Shown here one piece after another: positions 25,722 through 33,653 of a stretch of DNA of 64,000 bases. Made by a program: the position numbers and the translations under genes. Positions within the stretch are counted from its first letter, which is position 1, and every line of letters begins with the position of its first letter. The notes beneath the pieces are model-generated. The model was not told where the DNA came from. It searched no databases and saw only the letters and a program-made list of their open reading frames with translations. This DNA is from JAPLNB01 sp964451955. GTDB taxonomy: Bacteria; Planctomycetota; Phycisphaerae; Tepidisphaerales; Tepidisphaeraceae. The stretch is taken from the NCBI GenBank assembly GCA_964451955.1, contig CAYVKG010000005.1, positions 29,675 through 93,674 on the forward strand, read 5' to 3'.

Positions 25722-26870
25722 ATGGAATACGTAGGAAATGCTGACGAGTTCCCGATCCTGGGAAAATGGGACTTCTACAACCACGCGGGCGTGTCGCCAT
25801 TGCCTGCGCGCGCGGCGGAGGCACTAAGGAGGTACTCGCTTGAAGCCGAGCGGGGGGCGTATCTGGGAACCGAATGGTACAAGGACATCGAAAGACTGAG
25901 GCGTGCAGTTGCGACGATGATCGGGGCGAAGAGAGAAGAAATTGCTTTCGTGAAGAATACCAGCGAGGGGATTGCGACTGTGGCTGGAGGGATTGACTGG
26001 CGGGCGGGCGACCGGATTGTGACAACGGCCGTCGAGTATCCGGCCAATGTTTATCCCTGGATGGACGTTGCCAAGCGATTTGGGGTGGAATTGGTGATGC
26101 TGCCCGAGGAAACCGGAGACGATGGGGCCAGGCGAGTGCCGCTCGACCGGATACTGGAGGAGGCGCAGCATCCGAGGACGAGGCTTGTGGCGCTGTCCCA
26201 TGTGGAGTTTGCCAGCGGACAGCGGCACGATATCGCAGCGGTGGGGCGGCTATGTCGGGAGACAGGGAGGCTTTTCTCCGTGGACGCGATACAGTCCGTT
26301 GGGGCGTTGCCGGTGGATGTCGCGGCGATGGGGGTCGATTTTCTGTCGGCTGACGGGCATAAGTGGATGCTGGGACCGGAGGGCGCGGGGATCTTCTATT
26401 GCCGAGCAGAGCTCCTGCGGCGGATGCGGCCCTTGATTGTGGGATGGATGAACGTGGTCAATGCCGACGACTATGGACATTACGATTTTACCCTGAAGCC
26501 TGATGCGGGGCGGTTCGAGTGCGGGACGCACAATGTGGGTGGGCTGTTGGCCATGAAAGCGTCAATCGAACTGCTCATGGAAGTGGGGCTGGAGAGGGTC
26601 GGCGGGCGCATTAGGACGTTGACGCAGCACGTAATCGAAGGCCTTCAGCGCAAGGGCTATCAGGTGGTCAGCCCTCGCGGCGAAGGGGAGTGGAGCGGGA
26701 TTGTGAGCTTTGCCTCGACGAAACACGACCACATGGATATCTGGAAGCGCCTACGAAAAGAACACTGCATTGAAATCGCCGTCCGCGAAGGGCGCCTTCG
26801 AGTGTCGCCACATTTCTACAATACTCAGGAGCAAATGGACAAACTTGTGGGAACACTGCCGGGCCACTAG
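25722..26870 (+). CDS. Class V aminotransferase / cysteine desulfurase-like PLP enzyme
   Basis: 382 residues from ATG 25722. Fold-type I PLP enzyme of the class V family: 'YNHAGVSPLP' at the N-terminus, 'FVKNTSEGIATVA' cofactor phosphate region, 'SHVEFASGQRHDI', 'FSVDAIQSVGALPVDV' with the PLP-pyridine Asp, and the Schiff-base lysine in 'SADGHKWMLGPEG'. C-terminal 'RVSPHFYNTQEQMDKL' is typical. No conserved catalytic Cys loop of NifS or SufS is apparent, so a general aminotransferase or isopenicillin-epimerase-like activity is more likely. It is divergent from the TPR peptidase and sits ~200 nt upstream of the retron-type RT. Confidence 0.85.
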   Translation: MEYVGNADEFPILGKWDFYNHAGVSPLPARAAEALRRYSLEAERGAYLGTEWYKDIERLRRAVATMIGAKREEIAFVKNTSEGIATVAGGIDWRAGDRIVTTAVEYPANVYPWMDVAKRFGVELVMLPEETGDDGARRVPLDRILEEAQHPRTRLVALSHVEFASGQRHDIAAVGRLCRETGRLFSVDAIQSVGALPVDVAAMGVDFLSADGHKWMLGPEGAGIFYCRAELLRRMRPLIVGWMNVVNADDYGHYDFTLKPDAGRFECGTHNVGGLLAMKASIELLMEVGLERVGGRIRTLTQHVIEGLQRKGYQVVSPRGEGEWSGIVSFASTKHDHMDIWKRLRKEHCIEIAVREGRLRVSPHFYNTQEQMDKLVGTLPGH

Positions 26871-26884
26871 ACACGTCGGCCCGA

Positions 26885-27056
26885 GATGGGATGATGGAAC
26901 GAGCTGTCTTGGCGGCGCTCGAATGCAGAGCGCAGGGCGATGTTTCGTCGCCCGGGTCCTTTCGGACTTGCTTGAGACGTGGTGCCGTTGGTCGCACCAA
27001 CGGGCAAGACAGTGCGGGCATGGACCAGAGTCTATGCCCGCTGTTTCATCCGGATA
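26885..27056 (+). ncRNA. Candidate retron msr-msd noncoding RNA
   Basis: The 202 nt between the aminotransferase and the RT can form five consecutive stem-loops: 26915-26933 (6 bp), 26935-26953 (6 bp), 26954-26969 (6 bp with two GU), 26985-27003 (perfect 8 bp, CCGTTGGT/ACCAACGG) and 27014-27041 (12 bp, extendable by five pairs past a 2-nt bulge). CTGTCTTG (26904-26911) also pairs perfectly with CAAGACAG (27005-27012), giving an alternative closed multibranch fold. Ends: GGATGA (26889-26894) is complementary to TCATCC (27047-27052), a candidate a1/a2 duplex, and AGC (26902-26904) follows, where retrons keep the branching G. Position directly 5' of a retron-type RT is the usual one. Boundaries, and which stems are msr or msd, are inference. 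Confidence 0.6.
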
Positions 27057-27072
27057 TTCGGGGAGGTGAGCG

Positions 27073-27987
27073 GTGTTCGGCTTTCTGAGGCGACTGTTAG
27101 GCGGGGGGGAAGAAGGGGCGCATCGCTCGGTATCGCGGCGAGGGCCGGCACTGGGCGTTGACGACCTTGCGAAACGACTGGGCGTGTCGTCGGCGGAGTT
27201 GGGGAAGGTACCGGTGGCCTATCGGGAATTTTATGTTCACAAGCGAAGCGGGGGACAACGGAGGATTACGGCTCCGGATGAGCGGCTGAAGAAGCTGCAA
27301 CGGCGGATTATGCGGAGGGTCCTGGGGGGGCTGAAGAGTCATCCGGCGGCCACCGGTTTTGAGCGAGGGCACTCAATTGTGACGAACGCGCTGCCACATG
27401 TGGGCAAAGACGTCGTGATTCGCATGGACCTGAAGGACTTCTTTGGTTCGGTGACGGCCGATCGGGTGCGGCATTACCTGGAAGCGATCGGGTGGAGCGA
27501 TCAGGCCGTCGAGATGCTCGTCAAACTCGTGACCCATGACGGGGTCTTGCCGCAAGGCGCGCCGACGAGTCCGCGATTGAGCAACCTGGTGAACTGGCGG
27601 ATGGATGCGAGGCTGGATGCGCTGGCAACCAAACGCGGCGTAAGCTACAGCCGTTATGCGGACGATATCGTCTTTTCCGGCCCGGCGGGCGCGGATTCGA
27701 AGCGGATTAACGATCTGATTCATTCGGCGAAGACGATTGTGGCGGGTGAGGGATATGCGGTGCACATGCACAAGAAACTCCGCATATCTCGCCGACACGA
27801 TCGGCAGCTGGTCACGGGTTTGGTGGTGAACGAGAAAGTCAGCCTGCCGCGGGAGGTGAGGCGGAGGCTGAGGGCTGTTGAGCATCGCTTAAAGGAAGGG
27901 AGAAAGGCGACATTGACACCATCGCAACTGGCGGGATGGCGGGCGCTGATGGCGATGGTGGAGTCGCAGAGGCGGATGGGCGATTGA
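27073..27987 (+). CDS. Retron-type reverse transcriptase
   Basis: 304 residues from GTG 27073 with GGAGGTGA just upstream. RT motifs in order: KRSGGQRRITAP (58-68), LQRRI (75-79), the retron region-X motif NAxxH (NALPH, 105-109), MDLKDFF with catalytic Asp119, QGAPTSPRLSNL (161-172), YADD (195-198; Asp197 and Asp198), and the retron region-Y motif VTG (247-249) in QLVTGLVVN. The C-terminus is a short basic helical thumb with no extra domain. NAxxH plus VTG separate retron RTs from group II intron and DGR types. It follows a strongly structured noncoding stretch and ends 21 nt before the convergent ribD. No toxin or effector gene adjoins. It resembles the short, stand-alone RTs of myxobacterial retrons in outline; exact retron type not assigned. 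Confidence 0.88.
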   Translation: MFGFLRRLLGGGEEGAHRSVSRRGPALGVDDLAKRLGVSSAELGKVPVAYREFYVHKRSGGQRRITAPDERLKKLQRRIMRRVLGGLKSHPAATGFERGHSIVTNALPHVGKDVVIRMDLKDFFGSVTADRVRHYLEAIGWSDQAVEMLVKLVTHDGVLPQGAPTSPRLSNLVNWRMDARLDALATKRGVSYSRYADDIVFSGPAGADSKRINDLIHSAKTIVAGEGYAVHMHKKLRISRRHDRQLVTGLVVNEKVSLPREVRRRLRAVEHRLKEGRKATLTPSQLAGWRALMAMVESQRRMGD

Positions 27988-28008
27988 GCGGAAGGGATGT
28001 GCCTGTCT

Positions 28009-29142
28009 TCAGGCGATCAGTTGCACATCCGCTGAGGGGGTGGCGGAGAAATACACCGTGCTTTGCGCGTTCAGATACTCTGTGAGGCTGTCGGGAGCCA
28101 CAGGAATCGTGGCAGTGCGAACAAATTGGGGCGGGACTGGGATTGCCTCAGGAGCATCGACTGCTTCAGTCATGGTCGGCGATCGGAAGAGCCACAGTCG
28201 GTCGGCGAGGTTCTGCGAGATGAAGGTCCGGGCAAGCGCGGGTCCGGGCTCGACCAGCAGATGCGTGACATTGCGAAGGTAGAGGTCGTTCAGGATGGGT
28301 GGCAGTAGCAGGTGACCGAGGGTGTCTGTCGGAGCGGGCATCACCGTGACATGGTGAGATTCCAGAGCAGCAATGCGGTCCGGCGGGCATTGCGCGGAGC
28401 AGTAGACGAGCAGGCGATGATTGTTGGCCGAGCGGACGAGTCGGCTGGCTGGCGGCAGACGGAGACGGCTGTCGAGCACCACGCGGATCAGCGGGCGAGC
28501 CACATCGACATCGCGGGCTGTCAGAAGCGGATCATCCGCCAAAGCCGTATTGATACCGATGAGGATGGCCTCGGAGCGTCCGCGGAGCTGGTGGACAAGG
28601 CGATTTGCTGGCGGGCTGGTGATCCGCAGACGAGCGCCGGCGGGGCCGGCCACTTTGTTGTCGGCCGTCTGGGCCCATTTGAGGGTGATGTAGGGGCGGT
28701 GGTGGATGGTGGCAGCAAAGAAGGGGGCGTTCAGTTGCCTGGCGTCGTTTTCGAGAAGGCCGACGCGAGTCTGGATGCGTGCGGCCCGCAGCGTCGCCAT
28801 CCCTTTGCCCGAAACGGCGGGGTTGGGATCGAGGCAGGCGGCGACCACTTTTCCGACCCGCGCCTGGATCAGCGCGTCGGTGCAGGGCGGTGTCTTCTTA
28901 TTGGTATGGCAGCAGGGCTCCAGTGTCACGTACACGGTGGAGCCGGCGGGACATTCGGAAGCGGCGGCCAGCGCGGTCGGCTCGGCATGCGGCGATCCGA
29001 AACGGCGGTGGAAGCCTTCTCCGATCACCCGCTGGTCCTTCACCACCACGCACCCCACCATGGGATTTGGCTCCGCATACCCTCGTCCTTGAGCGGCAAG
29101 GTGCAGGGCGCGGCGCATGTATTCTTCAGGGGACACGGGCAT
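28009..29142 (-). CDS. ribD: Bifunctional riboflavin deaminase/reductase RibD
   Basis: 377 residues from ATG 29142; the frame extends to a TTG at 29178. The N-terminal cytidine-deaminase-like domain has the zinc ligands in HAE (GSPHAEPTAL) and PCC…PPC (EPCCHTNKKTPPCTDAL) and the substrate motif EPNPMVGCVVV. The C-terminal reductase domain begins at PYITLKWAQTADNKV and has ILIGINTALADDP and LLVEPGPALA. It catalyses deamination and reduction of the pyrimidine intermediate in riboflavin synthesis. Third gene behind dksA-like and lspA, with 50 nt between lspA and ribD. Confidence 0.93.
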   Translation of the reverse strand: MPVSPEEYMRRALHLAAQGRGYAEPNPMVGCVVVKDQRVIGEGFHRRFGSPHAEPTALAAASECPAGSTVYVTLEPCCHTNKKTPPCTDALIQARVGKVVAACLDPNPAVSGKGMATLRAARIQTRVGLLENDARQLNAPFFAATIHHRPYITLKWAQTADNKVAGPAGARLRITSPPANRLVHQLRGRSEAILIGINTALADDPLLTARDVDVARPLIRVVLDSRLRLPPASRLVRSANNHRLLVYCSAQCPPDRIAALESHHVTVMPAPTDTLGHLLLPPILNDLYLRNVTHLLVEPGPALARTFISQNLADRLWLFRSPTMTEAVDAPEAIPVPPQFVRTATIPVAPDSLTEYLNAQSTVYFSATPSADVQLIA

Positions 29143-29192
29143 GAAGAGTATTGTGGAGCGGCAGTCGCGGATTGCCAAATGCCCGGGGCCGA

Positions 29193-29753
29193 TTACCTGA
29201 CCGATGCGGTCTCACCGTCAACCGCTGCGGGCGCGGGCCGACGGGGGTTCAAGAACGAATAGATCAGGAGCAAACCAACACCCGTGCAGAGCAGAACGTC
29301 CGCCACGTTGAAGATCCATGGGAAGAGCGCCGGCCAACGCGGCAGTGCATGGATCATATCCCGGACATGTCCGAAAACGATGCGGTCATACATGTTGCCC
29401 AGGACGCCTGCCAGGAGCATGCCGAGAATGAACTGATAGAGTCTTTGCTTGTCACTCGTGGCGAACAGATAGGTCAGAAAAAGGATAGCTGCGATGGAGA
29501 CGGTCACGAACAATCCCCGTTGACCTTGGCCGAGTCCGAAAACGGCACCGGGGTTGACCGTTACCGTGAAGTGGAGGTAGCCGGGGATCAGTTGATGGAC
29601 TCGCGAAACCAGATGCCCATCTGGGTAGCTGGCCAGCACCGAAAAGGCGAGCCATTTGGTCCAGAGATCGGCGGCAAGGCCAACCAGGGTGGTCAAGGCG
29701 AAGCAGGCGAGCGCGGCGGGCGAGCGGAAATTGTCGGTTACGAGCGAAGGCAT
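29193..29753 (-). CDS. lspA: Lipoprotein signal peptidase LspA
   Basis: 186 residues from ATG 29753. Four membrane helices, with the conserved LAADLWTKWLAF, VTVNPGAVFGLG, GNMYDRIVFGHVRDMI (first catalytic Asp) and FPWIFNVADVLL (second catalytic Asp). It removes signal peptides from lipidated prolipoproteins, several of which are encoded in this window (37214-37615, 35709-36581). Co-oriented with the dksA-like gene 78 nt upstream. Confidence 0.95.
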   Translation of the reverse strand: MPSLVTDNFRSPAALACFALTTLVGLAADLWTKWLAFSVLASYPDGHLVSRVHQLIPGYLHFTVTVNPGAVFGLGQGQRGLFVTVSIAAILFLTYLFATSDKQRLYQFILGMLLAGVLGNMYDRIVFGHVRDMIHALPRWPALFPWIFNVADVLLCTGVGLLLIYSFLNPRRPAPAAVDGETASVR

Positions 29754-29831
29754 GTCTCGGCGGCGATGGATCACCAAAGAAAAAGGGGACAGCGCGAAAG
29801 CACCCAAACGGCCACAAAGCGAGCCTTGGGG

Positions 29832-30434
29832 CTATCTCGGGCCGATTTTCTTCTCAAGACGCCGGGCGTATTCGATGGAGAACCGGGCCCACGGCTGAGC
29901 TTCGAGGCGGGCACGAGAAATGGGTTTTCCGGTGCCTTCGCATACTCCGTAGGAACCATCGCGGATCTTGGCCAAGGCCTGGTTGATCTCTCGGAGAAGT
30001 TGCCGATCCTTCTCGACCAGTCCGAGGGTGAATTCCTGTTCGTAGTTGTCGGTGCCCATGTCGGCCATGTGGATCGGCAAGTTCGACAGATTCGATCCGC
30101 CCGACGTCTGGAGGGCCTCTTGCTCCATATGGTGCACATCGCCAACGAGTTCGCGGCGTTTGGCGATGAGCAGGTCACGGAAGAACGCCAGATCGCGGGC
30201 TTTCAAACCGATGGCGTTCTTGACAGGCTTGTCCGATGCGACGGATAACGCCGGCGGAGGCTGAAAACTCCTATTCTTTTGTGTGGCTGACACTTGTGGA
30301 ATTCGATTTGCTCCGAGGCGGGCGGATTTCCGGACCGACTTCTTGGCGGTTTTAGTTGTGGCGGCGGTCCGCTTGCGGACCGATCGAGCAGCCGGTCGGG
30401 ACTTGGCAGTCTTCTTGGATTTCAACTTCGCCAC
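29832..30434 (-). CDS. DksA/TraR-family protein with degenerate zinc ribbon and histone-like tail
   Basis: 200 residues. Residues 1-45 are Lys/Arg/Ala-rich (KLKSKKTAKSRPAARSVRKR), like a histone H1 tail. The DksA coiled coil follows (LKARDLAFFRDLLIAKRREL) with a tip region, then the C-terminal 'DGSYGVCEGTGKPISRARLEAQPWARF'. The fold matches DksA/TraR, but only Cys165 of the four zinc cysteines remains: Thr168, Ser186 and Tyr189 stand at the others. It probably binds the RNA polymerase secondary channel without zinc. It heads dksA-lspA-ribD behind a clear promoter. Confidence 0.85.
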   Translation of the reverse strand: MAKLKSKKTAKSRPAARSVRKRTAATTKTAKKSVRKSARLGANRIPQVSATQKNRSFQPPPALSVASDKPVKNAIGLKARDLAFFRDLLIAKRRELVGDVHHMEQEALQTSGGSNLSNLPIHMADMGTDNYEQEFTLGLVEKDRQLLREINQALAKIRDGSYGVCEGTGKPISRARLEAQPWARFSIEYARRLEKKIGPR

Positions 30435-30514
30435 AGAGTGTCCTCATAAGGGGCCGAGTGGCCTGACGGTCCCGCCGCCGCTGGCGGGTGCAGTCAGGAA
30501 ACCGAAGACCATCA

Positions 30515-30543
30515 ACTCTATCTAGAAAATGCGGTTGTGTCAA
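30515..30543 (-). promoter_or_regulatory. Promoter of the dksA-lspA-ribD operon
   Basis: On the minus strand a perfect TTGACA (30543-30538) is followed after 17 nt by TAGAGT (30520-30515). The leader to the ATG would be about 75 nt. Confidence 0.6.
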
Positions 30544-30663
30544 TCGAACGGCTCCGATAATCATCAGGGAAAGGGCGTTTTCGATTGCTGTTTGGAGCGA
30601 GAGTTCCGGGTGGTTCGGATCAGGCGGGTGACACCAGGTTCATCTGGCTGGGAGTTCCCTCGT

Positions 30664-30691
30664 TTGACTGCCAGCCTTGGCTGACTAGATT
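30664..30691 (+). promoter_or_regulatory. Promoter of pheT
   Basis: -35 TTGACT, 16-nt spacer, -10 TAGATT. The predicted start lies ~70 nt before ATG 30768. Confidence 0.5.
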
Positions 30692-30767
30692 GGCGGAAAG
30701 GAAAGGATCACAGCCAACAGCCGGCGGTCGGCATCCCGCGGCGAGAGGCTGCAGATAGGGATTTGTT

Positions 30768-32777
30768 ATGAAGACGAGCATCGAATGGTTGGGCGACTTC
30801 CTTCCGGGGCCGCTGGATCCCAAACTGGCGGGTGACGCCCTGACGCATGGCGGGTTGCCCGTCGAGGTCTACGAGCGGGTGGGCGATGATACCGTTCTCG
30901 ACGTGGAAGTGACCAGCAACCGGGGCGACTGCCTGTCGCATCTTGGCATTGCCCGCGAACTGGGCGCACTGCTGAAGAGGGAGGTGCGCGGCGTGCACGC
31001 CGAGGTTGCTGAGTCCGCTGAACGGGCTGACGCCGCCACCCGTGTGGACATTCAGGCGCTCGATCTGTGTCCCCATTACACGGCCAGAGTCCTCCGCAAC
31101 GTCAGGATCGGACCCAGTCCCGCGTGGATGGTGCGGCGGCTTGAGGCCATCGGCTGCCGGGCCATCAACAATGTGGTGGATGTCACGAACTATGTGATGT
31201 TCGAGATGGGCCAGCCTCTGCACGCGTTCGATTTTGACCGCCTGAAGGAACGGCGGATCGTGGTCCGGCGAGCACGGGATGGAGAGACGATCGTGAGTAT
31301 CGACGGGCACGAGCGGCGACTCACGGCGGAGATGCTCGTCATTGCCGACGCCTTTCGGCCCGTCGCACTGGCCGGAGTCATGGGCGGTAAAGAGAGCGAA
31401 GTGGGGGAGGCCACCGTGAATGTGCTTCTTGAGTCGGCACGGTTTGATCCGCTGTGTGTCAGGAAGACCGCAAGACGGCTGGCGATGATGAGCGACAGCT
31501 CGTATCGGTTTGAGCGGTCGATCGATCCGACGCTGCCCGAGCGGGCGAGCCTGCGAGCGGCGCAGTTGATGCTGGAAACCGCTGGCGGGGAATTGCTGGC
31601 AGGAATGGCGGTGGGGGGGCGGAGTGGTTACGAACGCAAGACGCTGGCGCTCAGGCTCTCCAAGCTGAAAGCCGTGCTCGGCATTGAACTGCCGCCCGAC
31701 CAGGTGGTCGATGCGCTTGGCCGCCTTCAGTTGAATCCGGTGCTTCAGGCAGACGTTGTTCAGGTGACTGTTCCCAGTTGGCGACTCGATCTGAACATTG
31801 AAGTCGATCTGGTTGAGGAAGTGGCCAGGGTCATTGGATACGGGCAGATACCCGTGCGCGAAGAGATATCCATCCGGGCCGCCGGCGCGGACCCGGATGC
31901 GGCCACGACGGAGGCTATTCGGTCAACACTGGTCGGCGCGGGGTATTTCGAGTCGATTACGGTCACGTTTGTCAGCGACCAGGTGCTTTCGGATTTCTTA
32001 GCACCGGAGGCCAAGAGGCTTCTCCGGGCCGATGCCACGGTCCGGCGCGATAATGCGCACCTTAGGCCGAGCATTCTGCCTGGACTGCTTGAGGCCGTGC
32101 GACGGAATGAGACCGTCGGAACGATGGGGGCCAGGCTGTTCGAGATCGGATCGACCTTCTGGAGCGATGAAACCGGCAAGGCAGTCGAGAAGCGAAGATT
32201 GGCGATAGTGGGGAGCGCCGATTACCGGGAGGTTCGCGGAACCGTCGAGGAATTGCTGAGCCGCTTGAACGCCGATCGTCATTTGAGAGTCGTACCGGAT
32301 GCGCGTGCCGGGTTTTCTCCGGGCGCATGCGGTCGAATCGAGTGGGGTGGCAGAGTCATGGGGTACGTCGGGCGTGTCGATCGGGCAGTGGCCGACAAGT
32401 TGGGCCTCCGCGAACCTCCCGCCGCGGCCGAACTCGATCTGAGCGAGCTGTTTGCCGGAATGCAGCATGTGCCGCAGTTGCATGCCCTGCCCAAGTACCC
32501 GGCGGTCAGGCGTGATCTGTCGCTCGTGCTCAAAGACGCGACCCGGTTCGAAGAGGTTGATGCCGTGATCCGAGGCGCGGAACCCGAGAACCTGGAAGAT
32601 GTCGAGTACGTGACCACGTACCGCGGCAAGCCCCTCGATGCCGGTACCAAGAGTGTGACGGTCACCCTCGTGTTCCGCTCGAGCCAGACCACCTTAACTG
32701 GCGAACAGGTCGAGGGATCGGTGGGGAAGGTGGTGGCGGCGGCGAAACAGAGACTCGGGGCGACGATCAGAGTGTGA
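30768..32777 (+). CDS. pheT: Phenylalanyl-tRNA synthetase beta subunit, short form without EMAP domain
   Basis: 669 residues against ~790 usual. The N-terminus SIEWLGDFLPG and 'GLPVEVYERVG' is followed straight away by 'DTVLDVEVTSNRGDCLSHLGIARELG', so the tRNA-binding EMAP/OB domain normally at ~40-150 is missing. The B3/B4 editing domain is present (AINNVVDVTNYVMFEMGQPLHAFD), then B5 (PSWRLDLNIEVDLVEEVARVIGYG), the catalytic-like core (DNAHLRPSILPGLLEAV, ARLFEIGSTF) and the C-terminal FDX-ACB anticodon-binding domain (YPAVRRDLSLVLKD…TYRGKPLDAGTKSVTVTLVF). pheS is not next to it, which is unusual. No frameshift is visible, so the short form appears to be native. Confidence 0.93.
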   Translation: MKTSIEWLGDFLPGPLDPKLAGDALTHGGLPVEVYERVGDDTVLDVEVTSNRGDCLSHLGIARELGALLKREVRGVHAEVAESAERADAATRVDIQALDLCPHYTARVLRNVRIGPSPAWMVRRLEAIGCRAINNVVDVTNYVMFEMGQPLHAFDFDRLKERRIVVRRARDGETIVSIDGHERRLTAEMLVIADAFRPVALAGVMGGKESEVGEATVNVLLESARFDPLCVRKTARRLAMMSDSSYRFERSIDPTLPERASLRAAQLMLETAGGELLAGMAVGGRSGYERKTLALRLSKLKAVLGIELPPDQVVDALGRLQLNPVLQADVVQVTVPSWRLDLNIEVDLVEEVARVIGYGQIPVREEISIRAAGADPDAATTEAIRSTLVGAGYFESITVTFVSDQVLSDFLAPEAKRLLRADATVRRDNAHLRPSILPGLLEAVRRNETVGTMGARLFEIGSTFWSDETGKAVEKRRLAIVGSADYREVRGTVEELLSRLNADRHLRVVPDARAGFSPGACGRIEWGGRVMGYVGRVDRAVADKLGLREPPAAAELDLSELFAGMQHVPQLHALPKYPAVRRDLSLVLKDATRFEEVDAVIRGAEPENLEDVEYVTTYRGKPLDAGTKSVTVTLVFRSSQTTLTGEQVEGSVGKVVAAAKQRLGATIRV

Positions 32778-32809
32778 TCTGTCGATACGGCGAGCCGACT
32801 CGCAGATCA
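32775..32809. terminator. Hairpin between convergent pheT and hydrolase genes
   Basis: TGATCTG, which includes the pheT stop codon, pairs with CAGATCA at 32803-32809, with a smaller CGGC/GCCG stem inside. It sits between two convergent genes, fitting a bidirectional terminator, though no T-run follows. Confidence 0.3.
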
Positions 32810-32817
32810 TTGGCGAC

Positions 32818-33621
32818 TCACGCCCGTTTCTTTTCGATCGCGGCAAGAAAACGCCCAATTGCCTCGCTCAGCAGAGCAGGTTGCTCCATTGGCGTCATGT
32901 GACCGGATTCGGGGATGATTGCCACGTGTGAGCAGGGAATGCGGCTGGCTGTTTCCTTTGCCAGCGAAGGGGGGGTCAGGCCATCCTCCTCGCCAGCCAC
33001 AAGCAGCGTGGGAACTCGGATTGACTGCAGTCGCGGGCGGTAATCGTCACGGTCGCGCATCGCGGTCAGAGCGTCTTGGATTGTCTGCGCCGGGCAGGCT
33101 TCCATGATCTGTCGGAGATTGGCGACAATTCCGGGGCGGCGCTGATCGGCTGTGTCGGCAAGCAGTTTCGGCAGCATCTGATCGGCAATAGCTCTGGAAC
33201 CAGACGCACGGACCAGTTCGATCATCTTGTTGCGGTTCTGTCTGCCCTCGGGGCTGTCGGCTTCCGCTCGCGTGTCAATCAGCATCAGGCCCAGCAGGTC
33301 CCCCGGATACTGAGACTCAAAGGCAAGCGCGACATAGCCGCCCATCGACAGACCGCCGAGCACGCACGGCAACGCGTCAATCTGGATGAGCAACTGCCTG
33401 ATCTCGTCGGCCAGCGACACAATGCTGAATGGTCTGGCAACAGGGCTTCTGCCGAAGCCGGGGAAGTCAGGGGCGATGACCCGAAACCGATTGCTTAGCG
33501 AGTCCAACTGTGCGTTCCAGATGCGAAGGTCGAACGGGAACCCATGAAGCAGAACCACCGGCAAACCGCGACCTCGTTCGATGTAATGCAGGCGCACTCC
33601 AGAGGGTATTCGTGTTGGCAT
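32818..33621 (-). CDS. Alpha/beta-hydrolase fold protein
   Basis: 267 residues from ATG 33621 (AAAGGGGAC upstream). Classical alpha/beta hydrolase: oxyanion motif 'VVLLHGFPFDLRIWNAQ', 'VIAPDFPGFGRS', nucleophile elbow 'GGLSMGGYVAL' (Ser), acid in 'LLVAGEEDGLTPP' (Asp) and His in 'IPESGHMTPMEQP'. No signal peptide, so cytoplasmic. Similar enzymes include 3-oxoadipate enol-lactonase-like and carboxylesterase proteins; the substrate cannot be told. 32 nt downstream of ligA. Confidence 0.85.
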   Translation of the reverse strand: MPTRIPSGVRLHYIERGRGLPVVLLHGFPFDLRIWNAQLDSLSNRFRVIAPDFPGFGRSPVARPFSIVSLADEIRQLLIQIDALPCVLGGLSMGGYVALAFESQYPGDLLGLMLIDTRAEADSPEGRQNRNKMIELVRASGSRAIADQMLPKLLADTADQRRPGIVANLRQIMEACPAQTIQDALTAMRDRDDYRPRLQSIRVPTLLVAGEEDGLTPPSLAKETASRIPCSHVAIIPESGHMTPMEQPALLSEAIGRFLAAIEKKRA

Positions 33622-33653
33622 GTCCCCTTTATTCCATTCTGCGCAACGAATTG

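Larger units (their letters stand above)
30435..30767. other. Divergent intergenic region between dksA-like gene and pheT
   Basis: 333 nt holding two outward-facing promoters (30515-30543 minus; 30664-30691 plus) and a GC-rich leader for pheT. No reading frame with a ribosome binding site was seen. Confidence 0.6.

Noticed and set aside
26710..27069. 119-residue frame covering the putative msr-msd
   Set aside because: Starts inside the aminotransferase in another frame; the region is much better explained by RNA structure.
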